Shown piece after piece: positions 17,588 to 27,107 of a stretch of 64,000 nt of DNA (positions are counted from its first letter, which is position 1; each line of letters begins with the position of its first letter). The DNA lies in NCBI GenBank assembly GCA_964369665.1, contig CAYJFS010000002.1, positions 248,001 to 312,000 on the forward strand, given 5' to 3'. The position numbers were made by a program, and so were the translations under genes. This DNA comes from Bilophila sp964369665 (lineage in GTDB: Bacteria; Desulfobacterota; Desulfovibrionia; Desulfovibrionales; Desulfovibrionaceae). Below the pieces are notes generated by a model. That model did no database searches. It was given only the letters and a program-made list of their open reading frames with translations, and had not been told where the DNA came from.

Positions 17588-18832
17588 TTAACTCTGTTCT
17601 TTTAACTCAGATCTATTATGTTTGTGTAAATTGAATGTTTCATGAAGTGTACGTACGGCTAGTTCTGTGTATTTTTCTTCAATGAGACAAGATATTTTAA
17701 TTTCTGAGGTACTAATCATAAGAATAGTGATATTTTCTTCATGCAATTTTTTGAATGCTTGTGATGCAACCCCAGTATGATTACGCATACCTACGCCAAT
17801 TAAAGAAATTTTGGCTACGTCTATAGCATATTCGACTTTTTTACCTCCTATAGTCTTAATGAGTTCTTCCATAAGACTTTGTGCTTTTGGTAAGTCTTTT
17901 CGTGAAACTGTAAACGTAATATCAGTAGTATTATTGCGAATTGCTGCTTGGATAATCATATCAACAAGGATATTATGATTTGCTAGGGTGCTGAAAATTG
18001 CTGAAGATGTCCCTGAGTTATGGGGAATATCACAAATAGTAAGTCTTGCTTGGTCTTTATCATAAGCAATGCTAGATACAAAAACAGCTTCCATCATTGA
18101 ATCCTCCTGAGTGACAAGTGTTCCTGGATTATCTGTAAAAGTAGATCTTACATGAATAGGAACAGTATATTTTTTGGCAAATTCTACAGAGCGAATTTGT
18201 AATATTTTTGCGCCCATAGAGGCCATTTCTAGCATTTCTTCATAGCTAATACGGTTGATCTTTTTTGCTGGTGAACAGATATTAGGATCTGTTGTATAGA
18301 CCCCTTCAACATCGGTATATATTTCACATGGACATGATCCAAGTGCTGCTGCAAGTGCTACTGCAGATGTGTCTGATCCACCACGCCCAAGAGTCGTTAT
18401 ATACCCATCTTGGCTTATACCTTGGAAGCCTGCTATTACTAATACATCATAGAGTTTAAGGTGTTGAAGAAGTATTTTTTTATTAACAGAAAGTATTCTA
18501 GCTTTACCAAAATCACTATTTGTTACAATAGGAATTTGCCAACCAAGAAGTGATCGTGCCTTAATACCATGATCATTAAGTAGTAAACTAAAAAGAGTAA
18601 CGGATGCTTGTTCACCTGTTGAGAGAAGACTATCGAGCTCTATAGGATCAGGTTTTGTTGACCAATATTCAGCAAGCTCTGAAAGAGCATTTGTTTTTCC
18701 AGATTTTGCTGAAAGAACAACTATAACTTTATAACCTTGTTGAAGAGCATTTTTGACTTTTTGTTCTACTTTTTTTAGGCAATCCATAGAAGCAACAGAG
18801 GTTCCACCAAATTTTTGTACAAGAATATGCAT
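17588..18832 (-). CDS. lysC: Aspartate kinase
   Basis: It phosphorylates aspartate, the first step to lysine/diaminopimelate, threonine and methionine. The N-terminal kinase signature is VQKFGGTSVAS, with the catalytic-domain segment TTLGRGGSDTSAVALAAALG and YTDVEGVYTTDPNI. Two C-terminal ACT domains (from about residue 260; ISLIGVGMRNHTGVASQAF near 340) should give feedback control by lysine and/or threonine. I start at ATG 18832, giving MHILVQKFGG as in the family; an ATG at 18856 in the same frame would overlap tsaE. No homoserine dehydrogenase domain is fused. It follows tsaE on the minus strand after a few bases. Confidence 0.95.
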   Translation of the reverse strand: MHILVQKFGGTSVASMDCLKKVEQKVKNALQQGYKVIVVLSAKSGKTNALSELAEYWSTKPDPIELDSLLSTGEQASVTLFSLLLNDHGIKARSLLGWQIPIVTNSDFGKARILSVNKKILLQHLKLYDVLVIAGFQGISQDGYITTLGRGGSDTSAVALAAALGSCPCEIYTDVEGVYTTDPNICSPAKKINRISYEEMLEMASMGAKILQIRSVEFAKKYTVPIHVRSTFTDNPGTLVTQEDSMMEAVFVSSIAYDKDQARLTICDIPHNSGTSSAIFSTLANHNILVDMIIQAAIRNNTTDITFTVSRKDLPKAQSLMEELIKTIGGKKVEYAIDVAKISLIGVGMRNHTGVASQAFKKLHEENITILMISTSEIKISCLIEEKYTELAVRTLHETFNLHKHNRSELKEQS

Positions 18833-18839
18833 AACTAGC

Positions 18840-19364
18840 TCATGCCTGATCTGCAAAGGTTATTAAGGAGCTTTGGATATCTTCTTTTTGTTGTTTAATT
18901 TTTTGAAAAATGTTTTGTTCTTTTATACCATAAAAAGAACATGTTACTTTTCTATCACTACAACTTGTTATAGAAAAATGAAAGTGTAAATATGTATTTG
19001 GATATGTTATCTTAGGTAGGTGTTCGGACCATTCTATGAGTATAATACCAGAAAAGTCATCAAAAAGTTCGTTAACTTCAGAAGCCTGTATTTCAGGGAA
19101 TCGATATAAATCACAATGAATAACTTCTGGTTCAGTAGGATAGTTATTACAGAGAGTAAAGCTAGGACTTGTTATTTCTGCTTGATCACCTTTAGGGAGG
19201 TTTTCTACAAATCCTCTAGTAAAAGTTGTTTTACCACTCCCCATAGATCCATAGAAAAGAATAAAGCCTTTGTAGTTTTGTTTTTGGACCACTTGTGATA
19301 TAAGTTTTCCAAATTTGATCATTTCTTGTGTATTTTTTATATGGAATGTTAGATTTGATGGCAT
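18840..19364 (-). CDS. tsaE: tRNA threonylcarbamoyladenosine biosynthesis ATPase TsaE
   Basis: TsaE is the ATPase partner of TsaB/TsaD for the t6A modification at position 37 of ANN-decoding tRNAs. It has Walker A YGSMGSGKTTFTRGF (about residue 40), the family motif EITSPSFTLCNNYPT, HCDLYRF, and ILIEWSEHLP near residue 112. The C-terminal 25-30 residues (QKIKQQKEDIQSSL) are a variable tail. The length is 174 residues. lysC follows within eight bases. Confidence 0.93.
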   Translation of the reverse strand: MPSNLTFHIKNTQEMIKFGKLISQVVQKQNYKGFILFYGSMGSGKTTFTRGFVENLPKGDQAEITSPSFTLCNNYPTEPEVIHCDLYRFPEIQASEVNELFDDFSGIILIEWSEHLPKITYPNTYLHFHFSITSCSDRKVTCSFYGIKEQNIFQKIKQQKEDIQSSLITFADQA

Positions 19365-19526
19365 GAATATAAAAAATGATTTATTGTAAATATAAATAAA
19401 AATTATAATAGTAAAAAGAAAGAATATACTATTTTCTTATAGAAGAAAATAGAAATGTTCTATTGTATTCATTTATAGGCATTAAAAATATAACTAGACG
19501 CATAAAAAAAAAAAAGGTATTACTAT

Positions 19527-20423
19527 GTGCCCATGGAACAACAACATGGACTTTTAGTGGTCAATAAGCCTTATGGAGTCACTTCTGCTGAATGTATAAA
19601 GCAGTTGAAGTGTTTTGGACAAAAAAAGATTGGTCATGCTGGTACCCTTGATCCAATGGCAAAAGGTGTGTTGCTTGTCCTTTTAGGGCATGGAACTAAG
19701 ATATTTAGCTACTTATTGGACAGTGGTCAGAAAATATACCAAGGAACACTATGTTTTGGAATAACAACAGATACATGGGATAATGAAGGTACGATAGTTT
19801 CTAGGAGGTGTTGGCATACTTTAAAACCAGAAAAAGTTATAGAATCAATATATTCTTGGAAAAATTTAAGCACACAAGTAGTTCCACCATATTCTGCAGC
19901 TAAATATCAAGGAAAGCCTCTTTATGCTTTATCTCGTTCAGGTAAAAACTTTCCACAAAAAATAAAAAAAATAGAAATTTCAAGTGTGGAAGTTATAAAG
20001 GTTGATCTTCCATACGTAACGTTTCGTGTTACTTGTAGCTCTGGAACGTATATACGATCCCTAGCCCACAGCTTGGGGATTCGAATGGGATGTGGTGCAG
20101 TCCTCACAGAGTTGATACGAGAGTATAGTTTCCCTTTTGGGATAGAATCAGCTATTGCTCTTAGAGCATTTATAGATAAACCAGATCTTTTATTAGAAAA
20201 AGTTGTCCCTATTACAGAAGCATTACCAAACTGGTTAAAGGTGATTGTTACAGAAAAAGAAGCTATGTCTATAAAAAATGGAACACCTCTTTTTAGGGAA
20301 AATGGGCAAGGAATGCCTGGTGATAAAGCAATCCTTATATTAGAAAATGGTTTACCATTAGCTCTTGTAGAAGCAAGGATGAGTATACATGGTTTAGAAT
20401 GGATAATATTAAGAGGACTATAG
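19527..20423 (+). CDS. truB: tRNA pseudouridine-55 synthase
   Basis: TruB makes pseudouridine 55 in the T loop of tRNAs. GLLVVNKPYGVTSAECI opens the domain, and the catalytic Asp lies in GHAGTLDPMAKGVLLVLLG (about residue 42). VPPYSAAKYQGKPLYALSR and TCSSGTYIRSLAHSLG are the RNA-binding and fold motifs. A GTG at 19527 and an ATG at 19533 are both possible; I keep the GTG because AAGG lies about ten bases before it. An A12 run precedes the gene. It heads the order truB-rpsO-pnp, a common bacterial arrangement. Confidence 0.94.
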   Translation: MPMEQQHGLLVVNKPYGVTSAECIKQLKCFGQKKIGHAGTLDPMAKGVLLVLLGHGTKIFSYLLDSGQKIYQGTLCFGITTDTWDNEGTIVSRRCWHTLKPEKVIESIYSWKNLSTQVVPPYSAAKYQGKPLYALSRSGKNFPQKIKKIEISSVEVIKVDLPYVTFRVTCSSGTYIRSLAHSLGIRMGCGAVLTELIREYSFPFGIESAIALRAFIDKPDLLLEKVVPITEALPNWLKVIVTEKEAMSIKNGTPLFRENGQGMPGDKAILILENGLPLALVEARMSIHGLEWIILRGL

Positions 20424-20459
20424 AAATATAATTTTTATTAAAGACGCAATAGGAATGCT

Positions 20460-20729
20460 GTGGTTATGAACGTTTTAGAAAAAAAGAATATTATTGAAAT
20501 ACATGCAAAGCATGAAGGTGATACAGGTTCACCAGAAGTACAAATTGCTTTATTAACAGCACGTATAGATGCTCTTACAGAGCATTTTAAGAAGCATAAA
20601 AAAGATTTTCATTCCCGTCAGGGATTATTGAAACTTGTAGGACAACGTCGTAAGCTGTTAGCTTACTTGAAAAATAAAGAAGTACAGCGTTATCGTGATA
20701 TTATTGCAAAACTTGGATTAAGAAAATAG
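20460..20729 (+). CDS. rpsO: 30S ribosomal protein S15
   Basis: An 89-residue S15, an early 16S rRNA-binding protein that also links to the 50S subunit. The motif HEGDTGSPEVQIALLTARI is at about residues 19-37 and FHSRQGLLKLVGQRRKLLAYL at about 52-72. A GTG at 20460 with AGGA five bases upstream gives a family-like MVM start; ATG 20466 is the alternative. A terminator hairpin lies between it and pnp, as in the rpsO-pnp operons of other bacteria. Confidence 0.97.
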   Translation: MVMNVLEKKNIIEIHAKHEGDTGSPEVQIALLTARIDALTEHFKKHKKDFHSRQGLLKLVGQRRKLLAYLKNKEVQRYRDIIAKLGLRK

Positions 20730-20737
20730 AAAAGATT

Positions 20738-20765
20738 AAGGGGCTATTTTGCCCCTTTTTCTATT
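20738..20765 (+). terminator. Intrinsic terminator/attenuator between rpsO and pnp
   Basis: AAGGGGC (20738-20744) pairs with GCCCCTT (20751-20757) around a TATTTT loop and is followed by a U-rich tract. It is among the most GC-rich hairpins in the window. Reading through it could make the rpsO-pnp message. Confidence 0.9.
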
Positions 20766-20880
20766 TTTTAGTTATTAACTCCTTAAAGGAGGATCCAGAA
20801 ATAGGCTCAGGACTATAGGTAATTGAGTTTGCTTTTCTGATATTATTTGTGGAGTCTCCTTTGATATAATGAGGTGAGGT

Positions 20881-23082
20881 ATGGGTTTTAGAGAACCACC
20901 TATACAGGTTGTTACTCATGTTGGTGGAAAAGAAATTGTTTTTGAGACTGGACGTATGGCAACTCAAGCTCAAGGATCTTTAACTATTCAATGTGGTGGT
21001 ACAGTTGTTTTAGTTACAGTTTGTTCTCAATCTTTGGAGTTTGATAAAGGCTTTTTTCCTTTAACTGTTGAATATTCTGAAAGAATGTATGCAGCTGGTC
21101 GTATACCTGGAAGCTTTTTTAGGCGTGAGATAGGTAGACCTAGTGAACGTGAAACACTTGTTTCTCGGCTTATAGATCGACCTATTCGTCCAATGTTTCC
21201 AAAAGGTTTATTAGAAGATGTACAACTTCTTGCTAATGTAATTTCTTCAGATCAAATAAATGAGTCAGATGTGTTAGCACTAACAGGTGCTTCAGCAGCA
21301 GTAATGCTTTCTTCTTTGCCTTTTGAAGGTCCTGTTGCTGGTGGTCGTATTGGTCGTGTAAATGGTCAGTATGTTTTGAATCCAACAATAGCTGAAATTG
21401 AGATCAGTGATATTAATATTATTTTTGCTGCATCTGCTGAGGCACTAGTCATGGTAGAGGGTGACGCAAAATTTGTTCCGGAATCAATTATTATTGAGGC
21501 ACTAGAATGGGGGCATAAAGAAATTCAGCCACTTATTGAAGCTCAAGTTAAGCTTTGTTCATTAGCTGGAAAAACAAAGATCGAGTATACTCCAAAAGAT
21601 GAAGATAAGGTTTTTATAGAGAAAGTTATAGATCTTACTTATGAAGCTGGAATTGAAAAAGTTATGCTTATTAAGGAAAAACAAGCACGTAAGGAAGCTC
21701 GTTCTATAGTTAAAGATACAGTTAAAGTCATTCTTGGTAATGATCCTGTGTATGCTGAAGAAGAAGTATTACTTTCTACTATTAGTGACATCATTGGTGA
21801 TATAGAAAAGAAAGTTGTACGTCAGAGAATTCTTAAGGAAGGTTTACGTATAGATGGTCGTGATACTAAAACTGTTCGACCTATTGCCATAGAGCCAAGT
21901 ATTTTGCCTCGTACACATGGTTCGGTATTGTTTACACGTGGAGAAACACAATCACTTTGCGTTACTACTTTAGGAAGTTCTACAGATAACCAGCGTGTGG
22001 ACTCTCTTGCTGGAGATAATACAAAGAATTTTATGCTGCATTATAATTTCCCTCCATTTTCTGTAGGTGAGGTTAAACCTGTAAGAGTGTCTCGTCGTGA
22101 AATTGGTCATGGTGCATTGGCAGAAAAAGCTTTAAAATACGTTCTTCCTGAACCAACAGAGTTTCCTTTTACTGTGCGTATTGTTGCTGAGACATTAGAG
22201 TCAAATGGTTCTTCTTCTATGGCTGCTGTTTGTGGTGGTTGTTTATCACTTATGGATGCAGGTGTTCCTATATCTAAACCTATAGCTGGTGTAGCTATGG
22301 GGCTTATAAAAGAAGATGATCATTTTATTGTCTTAACAGATATCCTTGGTGATGAAGATGCACTTGGTGATATGGATTTTAAAATTGCTGGGTCTATTGA
22401 TGGAGTCACAGCTATACAAATGGACATTAAGATAAAAGGTATTACAACAGAGGTTATGGGTAAGGCTATGGAGCAAGCTAAAGAGGCCAGATTACATATA
22501 CTTTCTGAGATGGGAAAGGCTTTAAATGCTCCTCGGTCAGAGCTTTCAAAATATGCTCCCCAACATGCAGAAGTGGTTGTGAACCCTGATATTATTCGTA
22601 TGATTATTGGACCTGGAGGAAAGAATATTAAGAATATTACTGCTACAACAGGTGCATCTGTAGATATTGATGACAGTGGGCGTATTTCTGTATTTGCACC
22701 TACTGCTGAAGCTATGACGCAAGCAAAAGAGATGATCATGTATTATGATCAACGTCCAGAACTTGGTAAGAACTATTTAGGAAAAGTTCGAAGATTGTTA
22801 GAAATTGGTGCTATTGTAGAAATTATTCCTAATGTTGAAGCACTTGTACATATTTCTCAACTTAATACAAGTAGAGTTGCTCAGGTAAGCGATGTTGCAA
22901 ATGTAGGTGACGATATGCTTGTTAAGGTTATTGAAATTATAGGTGATCGTGTTCGAGCAAGTCATAAAGCGGTTCTTCTTGAAGAACAGGGTGTTGAATG
23001 GGTTCCTGAAGAGCATGTTCGTCCATCAAAAAATGATCGTGGTGAACATGGACGGGGGTATCGTGGGGAACGTCGTCGTTAG
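20881..23082 (+). CDS. pnp: Polyribonucleotide nucleotidyltransferase (PNPase)
   Basis: A phosphorolytic 3'-5' exoribonuclease for mRNA decay. Two RNase PH domains (about residues 10-225 and 315-540) are joined by a helical linker. The second carries FSVGEVKPVRVSRREIGHG and the DILGDEDALGDMDFKIAGS motif with the metal-binding Asp residues. A KH domain follows (IRMIIGPGGKNIKNI, about residue 577), then an S1 domain (GAIVEIIPNVEALVHISQL, about 640). The tail is charged (RGEHGRGYRGERRR). At 733 residues the length is normal. The start at 20881 has AGGTGAGG just upstream. Confidence 0.97.
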   Translation: MGFREPPIQVVTHVGGKEIVFETGRMATQAQGSLTIQCGGTVVLVTVCSQSLEFDKGFFPLTVEYSERMYAAGRIPGSFFRREIGRPSERETLVSRLIDRPIRPMFPKGLLEDVQLLANVISSDQINESDVLALTGASAAVMLSSLPFEGPVAGGRIGRVNGQYVLNPTIAEIEISDINIIFAASAEALVMVEGDAKFVPESIIIEALEWGHKEIQPLIEAQVKLCSLAGKTKIEYTPKDEDKVFIEKVIDLTYEAGIEKVMLIKEKQARKEARSIVKDTVKVILGNDPVYAEEEVLLSTISDIIGDIEKKVVRQRILKEGLRIDGRDTKTVRPIAIEPSILPRTHGSVLFTRGETQSLCVTTLGSSTDNQRVDSLAGDNTKNFMLHYNFPPFSVGEVKPVRVSRREIGHGALAEKALKYVLPEPTEFPFTVRIVAETLESNGSSSMAAVCGGCLSLMDAGVPISKPIAGVAMGLIKEDDHFIVLTDILGDEDALGDMDFKIAGSIDGVTAIQMDIKIKGITTEVMGKAMEQAKEARLHILSEMGKALNAPRSELSKYAPQHAEVVVNPDIIRMIIGPGGKNIKNITATTGASVDIDDSGRISVFAPTAEAMTQAKEMIMYYDQRPELGKNYLGKVRRLLEIGAIVEIIPNVEALVHISQLNTSRVAQVSDVANVGDDMLVKVIEIIGDRVRASHKAVLLEEQGVEWVPEEHVRPSKNDRGEHGRGYRGERRR

Positions 23083-23210
23083 CCATTGATTTCATTGTAT
23101 AAAGGCAGGTTCGTGTTAACCTAGAACTCATAGAAAGTCTGTTAGATATATATGTACTTTTTTGAAGTGTTTTGTGTTTTTTATGGATGAGCATAAAAAT
23201 TCTTTGTTTG

Positions 23211-24650
23211 TTAGTTATCTTGCTTTAATAGTTTAGATAAAGCTTTATTTACAAGAGTTGGGTTTGCTTGTCCATGCATTTTTTTCATCACTTGCCCTAC
23301 AAAAAAGCCTATAAGTTTGGTTTTACCATTTTTGTATGCTTGTACTTCTTTTGGGTTTTCTGCAAGAACTTCAGTAATGAAGGCATTGATCATGGATGTA
23401 TCTGAAATTTGTATAAGACCTTTTTCTTTTATGTATGTTTCAGGCATAGAACCTGTTTCAAAGAGGTCAATAAAGATATCATGGGCAATTTTTATACTAA
23501 TAAGATCTTCATCTATAATACGTGCAAGTTCAGCAATAGCTTCAGGTTTTATTTTTGTTTCTTGGAGAGATAATCCATGTATATTAAGCATTCGAAGAAC
23601 ATTATCGGTAATAATGTGCATTATTCTTTTGGGCTTTGGATAGTATTTAACAGCAGCTTCAAAGAAGTCAGCAAGTGCTGGTGTTGAAGTAAGGGTTTCC
23701 ACGTCTTGTTCTGAAAGATCCCATTGAGTTTTAAAACGTTTTCGACGTGTTTCTGGGAGTTCTGGAAGTTCTTGTTCCCATTGTTTAATTTGTTCTTGTG
23801 TAAGTTGGATAGGTAATAAATCAGGATCAGGAAAGTATCTATAGTCATGAGCTGTTTCTTTTGTACGCATAGGAAGTGTAATATTTTTTACACTATCATA
23901 GAGACGTGTTTCCTGAATTATTGTTTTACCATCTTCTAAAACATCTTGTTGACGTTGAATTTCATAGTCTAGTGCACGTTGAAGATTGCGAAAAGAATTG
24001 AGGTTTTTTATTTCAGTGCGTGTACCTAAAGTCTGAGTGTTTTCTTTATTGATAGAAACATTAGCATCACAACGAAAACTACCTTCCTCCATATTACCAT
24101 CACTAATTTTAAGATACATTATTATGTCGTATAGTTTTTTTAGATAGGCTATAGCTTCACTAGAGCTATGCATATCTGGTTTACTTACAATTTCAATAAG
24201 GGGTGTCCCAGCCCTATTTAAATCTATAAGGCTTTTATTTTCATTTGGGATATGTATATTTTTTCCAGCATCATTTTCTAAATGTATTTGTTGAATAGCA
24301 ATGCGTTTTTGTTCTTGATGTATAAGTATGTCAAGAAAACCTGAAGTACAAATGACACTATTATGTTGAGAGACTTGATACCCACTAGGTAAGTCAGGAT
24401 AGAAATAATTTTTTCTAGAAAATAATGAGTTTGTATGTATAGTACAGTTAAGAGCAAGACCAGCTTTTACAGCATATTCTATAGCTTTAGCATTAAGTGT
24501 AGGTAGTGCTCCAGGCATTCCAGTGCATACTTCACAGATATTTGTATTTTGTTGAACTCCAAAGGTTGTTGGACAAGAGCAAAACAGTTTTGATTGTGTA
24601 GATAATTGGACATGAACTTCTAGTCCAATAGCAGGCTTAAAAGCATTCAT
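23211..24650 (-). CDS. gatB: Aspartyl/glutamyl-tRNA amidotransferase subunit B
   Basis: The kinase subunit of GatCAB, which converts Glu-tRNA(Gln) and/or Asp-tRNA(Asn) to the amide forms. GLEVHVQLSTQSKLFCSC and CEVCTGMPGALPTLN contain the zinc-binding cysteines. The NRAGTPLIEIVSKPDM and MEEGSFRCDANVS motifs are the GatB signature. A C-terminal YqeY-like tail domain begins around residue 330 and ends with the Lys-rich KALSKLLKQDN. At 479 residues it is full length. gatA and gatC are not adjacent. It is the last gene of a minus-strand series nadK-DUF89-DUF4254-gatB and converges with pnp. Confidence 0.96.
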   Translation of the reverse strand: MNAFKPAIGLEVHVQLSTQSKLFCSCPTTFGVQQNTNICEVCTGMPGALPTLNAKAIEYAVKAGLALNCTIHTNSLFSRKNYFYPDLPSGYQVSQHNSVICTSGFLDILIHQEQKRIAIQQIHLENDAGKNIHIPNENKSLIDLNRAGTPLIEIVSKPDMHSSSEAIAYLKKLYDIIMYLKISDGNMEEGSFRCDANVSINKENTQTLGTRTEIKNLNSFRNLQRALDYEIQRQQDVLEDGKTIIQETRLYDSVKNITLPMRTKETAHDYRYFPDPDLLPIQLTQEQIKQWEQELPELPETRRKRFKTQWDLSEQDVETLTSTPALADFFEAAVKYYPKPKRIMHIITDNVLRMLNIHGLSLQETKIKPEAIAELARIIDEDLISIKIAHDIFIDLFETGSMPETYIKEKGLIQISDTSMINAFITEVLAENPKEVQAYKNGKTKLIGFFVGQVMKKMHGQANPTLVNKALSKLLKQDN

Positions 24651-24668
24651 ACTATATATCTCTTTTAG

Positions 24669-25304
24669 TTACTTTGTATTTTGATAAAGTTCTGGGTTGA
24701 GCGTAGGATCATTGTACATTTTATATTGATAGTAAAGTTTTGGTTTTTTTGTGCCTTGATGAAAATCATGAATAAGTTCAATGATAGCATTTATAAGATC
24801 TTTACGTTGTTCATTAAGAATAGTAAATTTTTTTTTGCACTGTACAAGGTGTTCATGCATAACGTCTATACGTTCCGCTTGTTCATTCATATGCCAAACT
24901 TTGAGGCTTAAAATAGATGTACGGTCAACAGCCATACCAATAGATTCAGTATTGAGCCGTGCATGTGTATTTGAGGGGAGCAACGGTTGAACAAGCTGAA
25001 GGAAACAATGATCAATATGCTCCATGTGATCATTGCGTTTTTGGTTAAGACTATCAATACGATATTTACAGTCTGCAATAGTATCTAAGCTTACATCACG
25101 GCGTCTAGCTATATCTTCTATATGCCATAGTTGGAAGTTAGCTAGGTGTTGGGCAAGTATAATTTGTTTAAAGAGCAGCTCACTAGGTGGTTCAAGAATA
25201 TTAGGATGATCTGACTGTGGTTCTTCATTATGCCAACGTTGAGTGGCTTCATTTTGTAATTCAAAACACATAGAGAGCATATTTGTAAGTTCAGTGATAG
25301 TCAT
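24669..25304 (-). CDS. DUF4254 domain protein
   Basis: A 211-residue, all-helical protein. LAQHLANFQLWHIEDIARRRD (about residues 50-70) followed by DTIADCKYRIDSLNQKRNDHMEHID is the hallmark of DUF4254: His and acidic residues on helices, then NQ(K/R)RND. The C-terminal half repeats the theme with KVWHMNEQAERID and LNEQRKDLINAI. Function is unknown; DUF4254 genes often lie near lipopolysaccharide or glycosyltransferase genes. Here it sits 18 bases before gatB and just after the large DUF89-like gene, so the pair is probably one unit. Confidence 0.75.
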   Translation of the reverse strand: MTITELTNMLSMCFELQNEATQRWHNEEPQSDHPNILEPPSELLFKQIILAQHLANFQLWHIEDIARRRDVSLDTIADCKYRIDSLNQKRNDHMEHIDHCFLQLVQPLLPSNTHARLNTESIGMAVDRTSILSLKVWHMNEQAERIDVMHEHLVQCKKKFTILNEQRKDLINAIIELIHDFHQGTKKPKLYYQYKMYNDPTLNPELYQNTK

Positions 25305-25325
25305 TGATTGATTTCCTAATGTTAT

Positions 25326-27071
25326 TTAGTTCCCATGAAATTTACCTATACTGTAGTCTTTACGACGGAAGAATTTTTCTGGAGCTGGCCCTATAATTTG
25401 GAGTTCTGGGTGATTTTTTTGTATATCAAGAGCAATACGCATTTCTTTTGTACAACCTGTAGAAAATGTGGCATCTTTACCAGACCATATTAAAGGTACT
25501 TTCCTGCCCATAAGAGCAAAGCTTGTTTCAATGTCTTCCATACTTTGGAATCTCCAAATATTGATAAGGCCACTACGTTGTACCTGTTCCCACATATACA
25601 TAAGGTCATCGCCATCCATACCTTTTTCAAAATATTCAGCAGGGTTGATAATTACTATGTCTTCAATTCGTTCACGTAAATGATGAATAAATGTTTGTGC
25701 TACCTCAATAGCTGTTTTTATTTCTCCAGGTATACTTCCAATAATGCAACTATAAAACATAACAGCTTTTCCTGTATTTCGTGATATGCGCATAAGATGG
25801 ATGATATCACGTGCTTTTTCTGTAAGCATGGCTTCACTAAATTTGTGTATAAATGGTGCTCTAGGTTTATGTTCTATATAAATATTATCATTTTCTTCCC
25901 AAAAGCAAAGAATATCTCGTGTGAATTGTTGTGTTGTTTCAAGAATACACTCTTTATTTCCAAGGCCTTTTGCTAAAATAAGATCAGATTCTTTCCATGC
26001 TCGTGCAAAAGTAATGGATGTTCGGTATAAGTTAAGTTGCTCTCCTGTCCCATCAGAGATAATTAGAAGACGTTTTTCATGAAGATGTCTAAGGAGTTTA
26101 TTTTTAGATACAGCTTGATCTTTAAGGATATGTGAATCAATGAATGTATTTGCTAATAAAGGATTATTTTCTAGTTCTTGGATAGTTGGGGAAAAATACA
26201 TAGGAAGTTCTTTTACGGCTAAGATGACTTTGTGTCCTAAGCGAAGTAAAATAGATGTAATAGTTAAATCAAGAGAAAAACCACCTTCTAAGTCGCAAAT
26301 ATATAAAAAAGTTTTTCCTGTATAGTCATCTTCAAGAAAAGTTTTAACTTTAGGAATGAACTGCTCAGCTTGTGGAAATATATTTATATTTTCTATTTCT
26401 TTATATTGTTTTATTATATTCTGCAGATGACTATGGGTATGTGCTGCAAGATAAATAAGCCTTGTTAACTCTGTAACATCAAGTGCCCAGCGTAACGATT
26501 TAATATCGCTATATTGATCAATATCATGAGGTAGTGCTGTTAATGATTTTTGAAAATTTTCTAGACGTATAAAGGCACTTGTTGTTTGAAAAGCAGTCAT
26601 TTTTTCATTAATCCATGGATCATCTACTCCAAGTTGACAAATAAATGTTGTTATGAGCCTTTTAGCAACTCTTGAAGGTAGAATAATTCTACTAACCAAT
26701 GAGCCCATAAAACGTAATCGGCAATAGTTAATGATAGTTTTACGTAATTTTTTATCTGAGATATGATTTTTACATAATCGTATAATATCTCTCCATGTTT
26801 TGTTATATTGTTTATGGAGAGCTATGGGTAGTTTACGAGTACGGGCATTTATTATTAAATCATGAAATATACTATCTGAACATGGTACATAGATATGATT
26901 TTCTTCTAGGGCAACCATAAAACAAAGTTGTTCATGGCTTGCTACAGATGATGGGTTTATGTGGTGTTCAATATTATTTTCTGCTTTAAAGGTATAAAAC
27001 CATGCATCAAAAACAGAGTTTTCTCCTAATATAACATTGCTAGGTTTTTTAATTATAGGTAAGTTGTTCAT
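25326..27071 (-). CDS. Large protein with DUF89/ARMT1-like domain
   Basis: A 581-residue soluble protein. Residues 1-250 are helical and resemble nothing I know. From about 255 there is a Rossmann-like region with LYICDLEGGFSLDLT (Asp 260) and LRLGHKVILAVKELP, then LLIISDGTGEQLNLYR (Asp 340), then SDLILAKGLGNKECI (about 363-377). The last closely matches the SDLVIAKGQGNYE motif of DUF89 (ARMT1-like, metal-dependent phosphatase-fold) proteins, though the usual Asp-Asn pair of the first motif appears as Asp-Leu. The remainder (about 410-581) has RISRNTGKAVMFYSCIIGS and IWSGKDATFSTGCTKEM. No signal or membrane segment is visible. It is followed by the DUF4254 gene after 21 bases. Its substrate is unknown. 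Confidence 0.6.
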   Translation of the reverse strand: MNNLPIIKKPSNVILGENSVFDAWFYTFKAENNIEHHINPSSVASHEQLCFMVALEENHIYVPCSDSIFHDLIINARTRKLPIALHKQYNKTWRDIIRLCKNHISDKKLRKTIINYCRLRFMGSLVSRIILPSRVAKRLITTFICQLGVDDPWINEKMTAFQTTSAFIRLENFQKSLTALPHDIDQYSDIKSLRWALDVTELTRLIYLAAHTHSHLQNIIKQYKEIENINIFPQAEQFIPKVKTFLEDDYTGKTFLYICDLEGGFSLDLTITSILLRLGHKVILAVKELPMYFSPTIQELENNPLLANTFIDSHILKDQAVSKNKLLRHLHEKRLLIISDGTGEQLNLYRTSITFARAWKESDLILAKGLGNKECILETTQQFTRDILCFWEENDNIYIEHKPRAPFIHKFSEAMLTEKARDIIHLMRISRNTGKAVMFYSCIIGSIPGEIKTAIEVAQTFIHHLRERIEDIVIINPAEYFEKGMDGDDLMYMWEQVQRSGLINIWRFQSMEDIETSFALMGRKVPLIWSGKDATFSTGCTKEMRIALDIQKNHPELQIIGPAPEKFFRRKDYSIGKFHGN

Positions 27072-27107
27072 ATATAATACCTGTATTTATAGTTGGCCAT
27101 TTGTTTA

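Noticed and set aside
22320..22739. A 139-codon open frame on the minus strand within pnp
   Set aside because: It lies entirely inside the strongly conserved PNPase gene, with low-complexity Ser/Ile composition and no ribosome site; it is an antisense shadow.
23100..23130. AGGTT/AACCT inverted repeat after pnp as terminator
   Set aside because: The stem is only five bases with no T run on either strand.
23317..23643. A 108-codon plus-strand frame inside gatB
   Set aside because: It lies within the conserved GatB gene; hydrophobic composition comes from the complementary codons.
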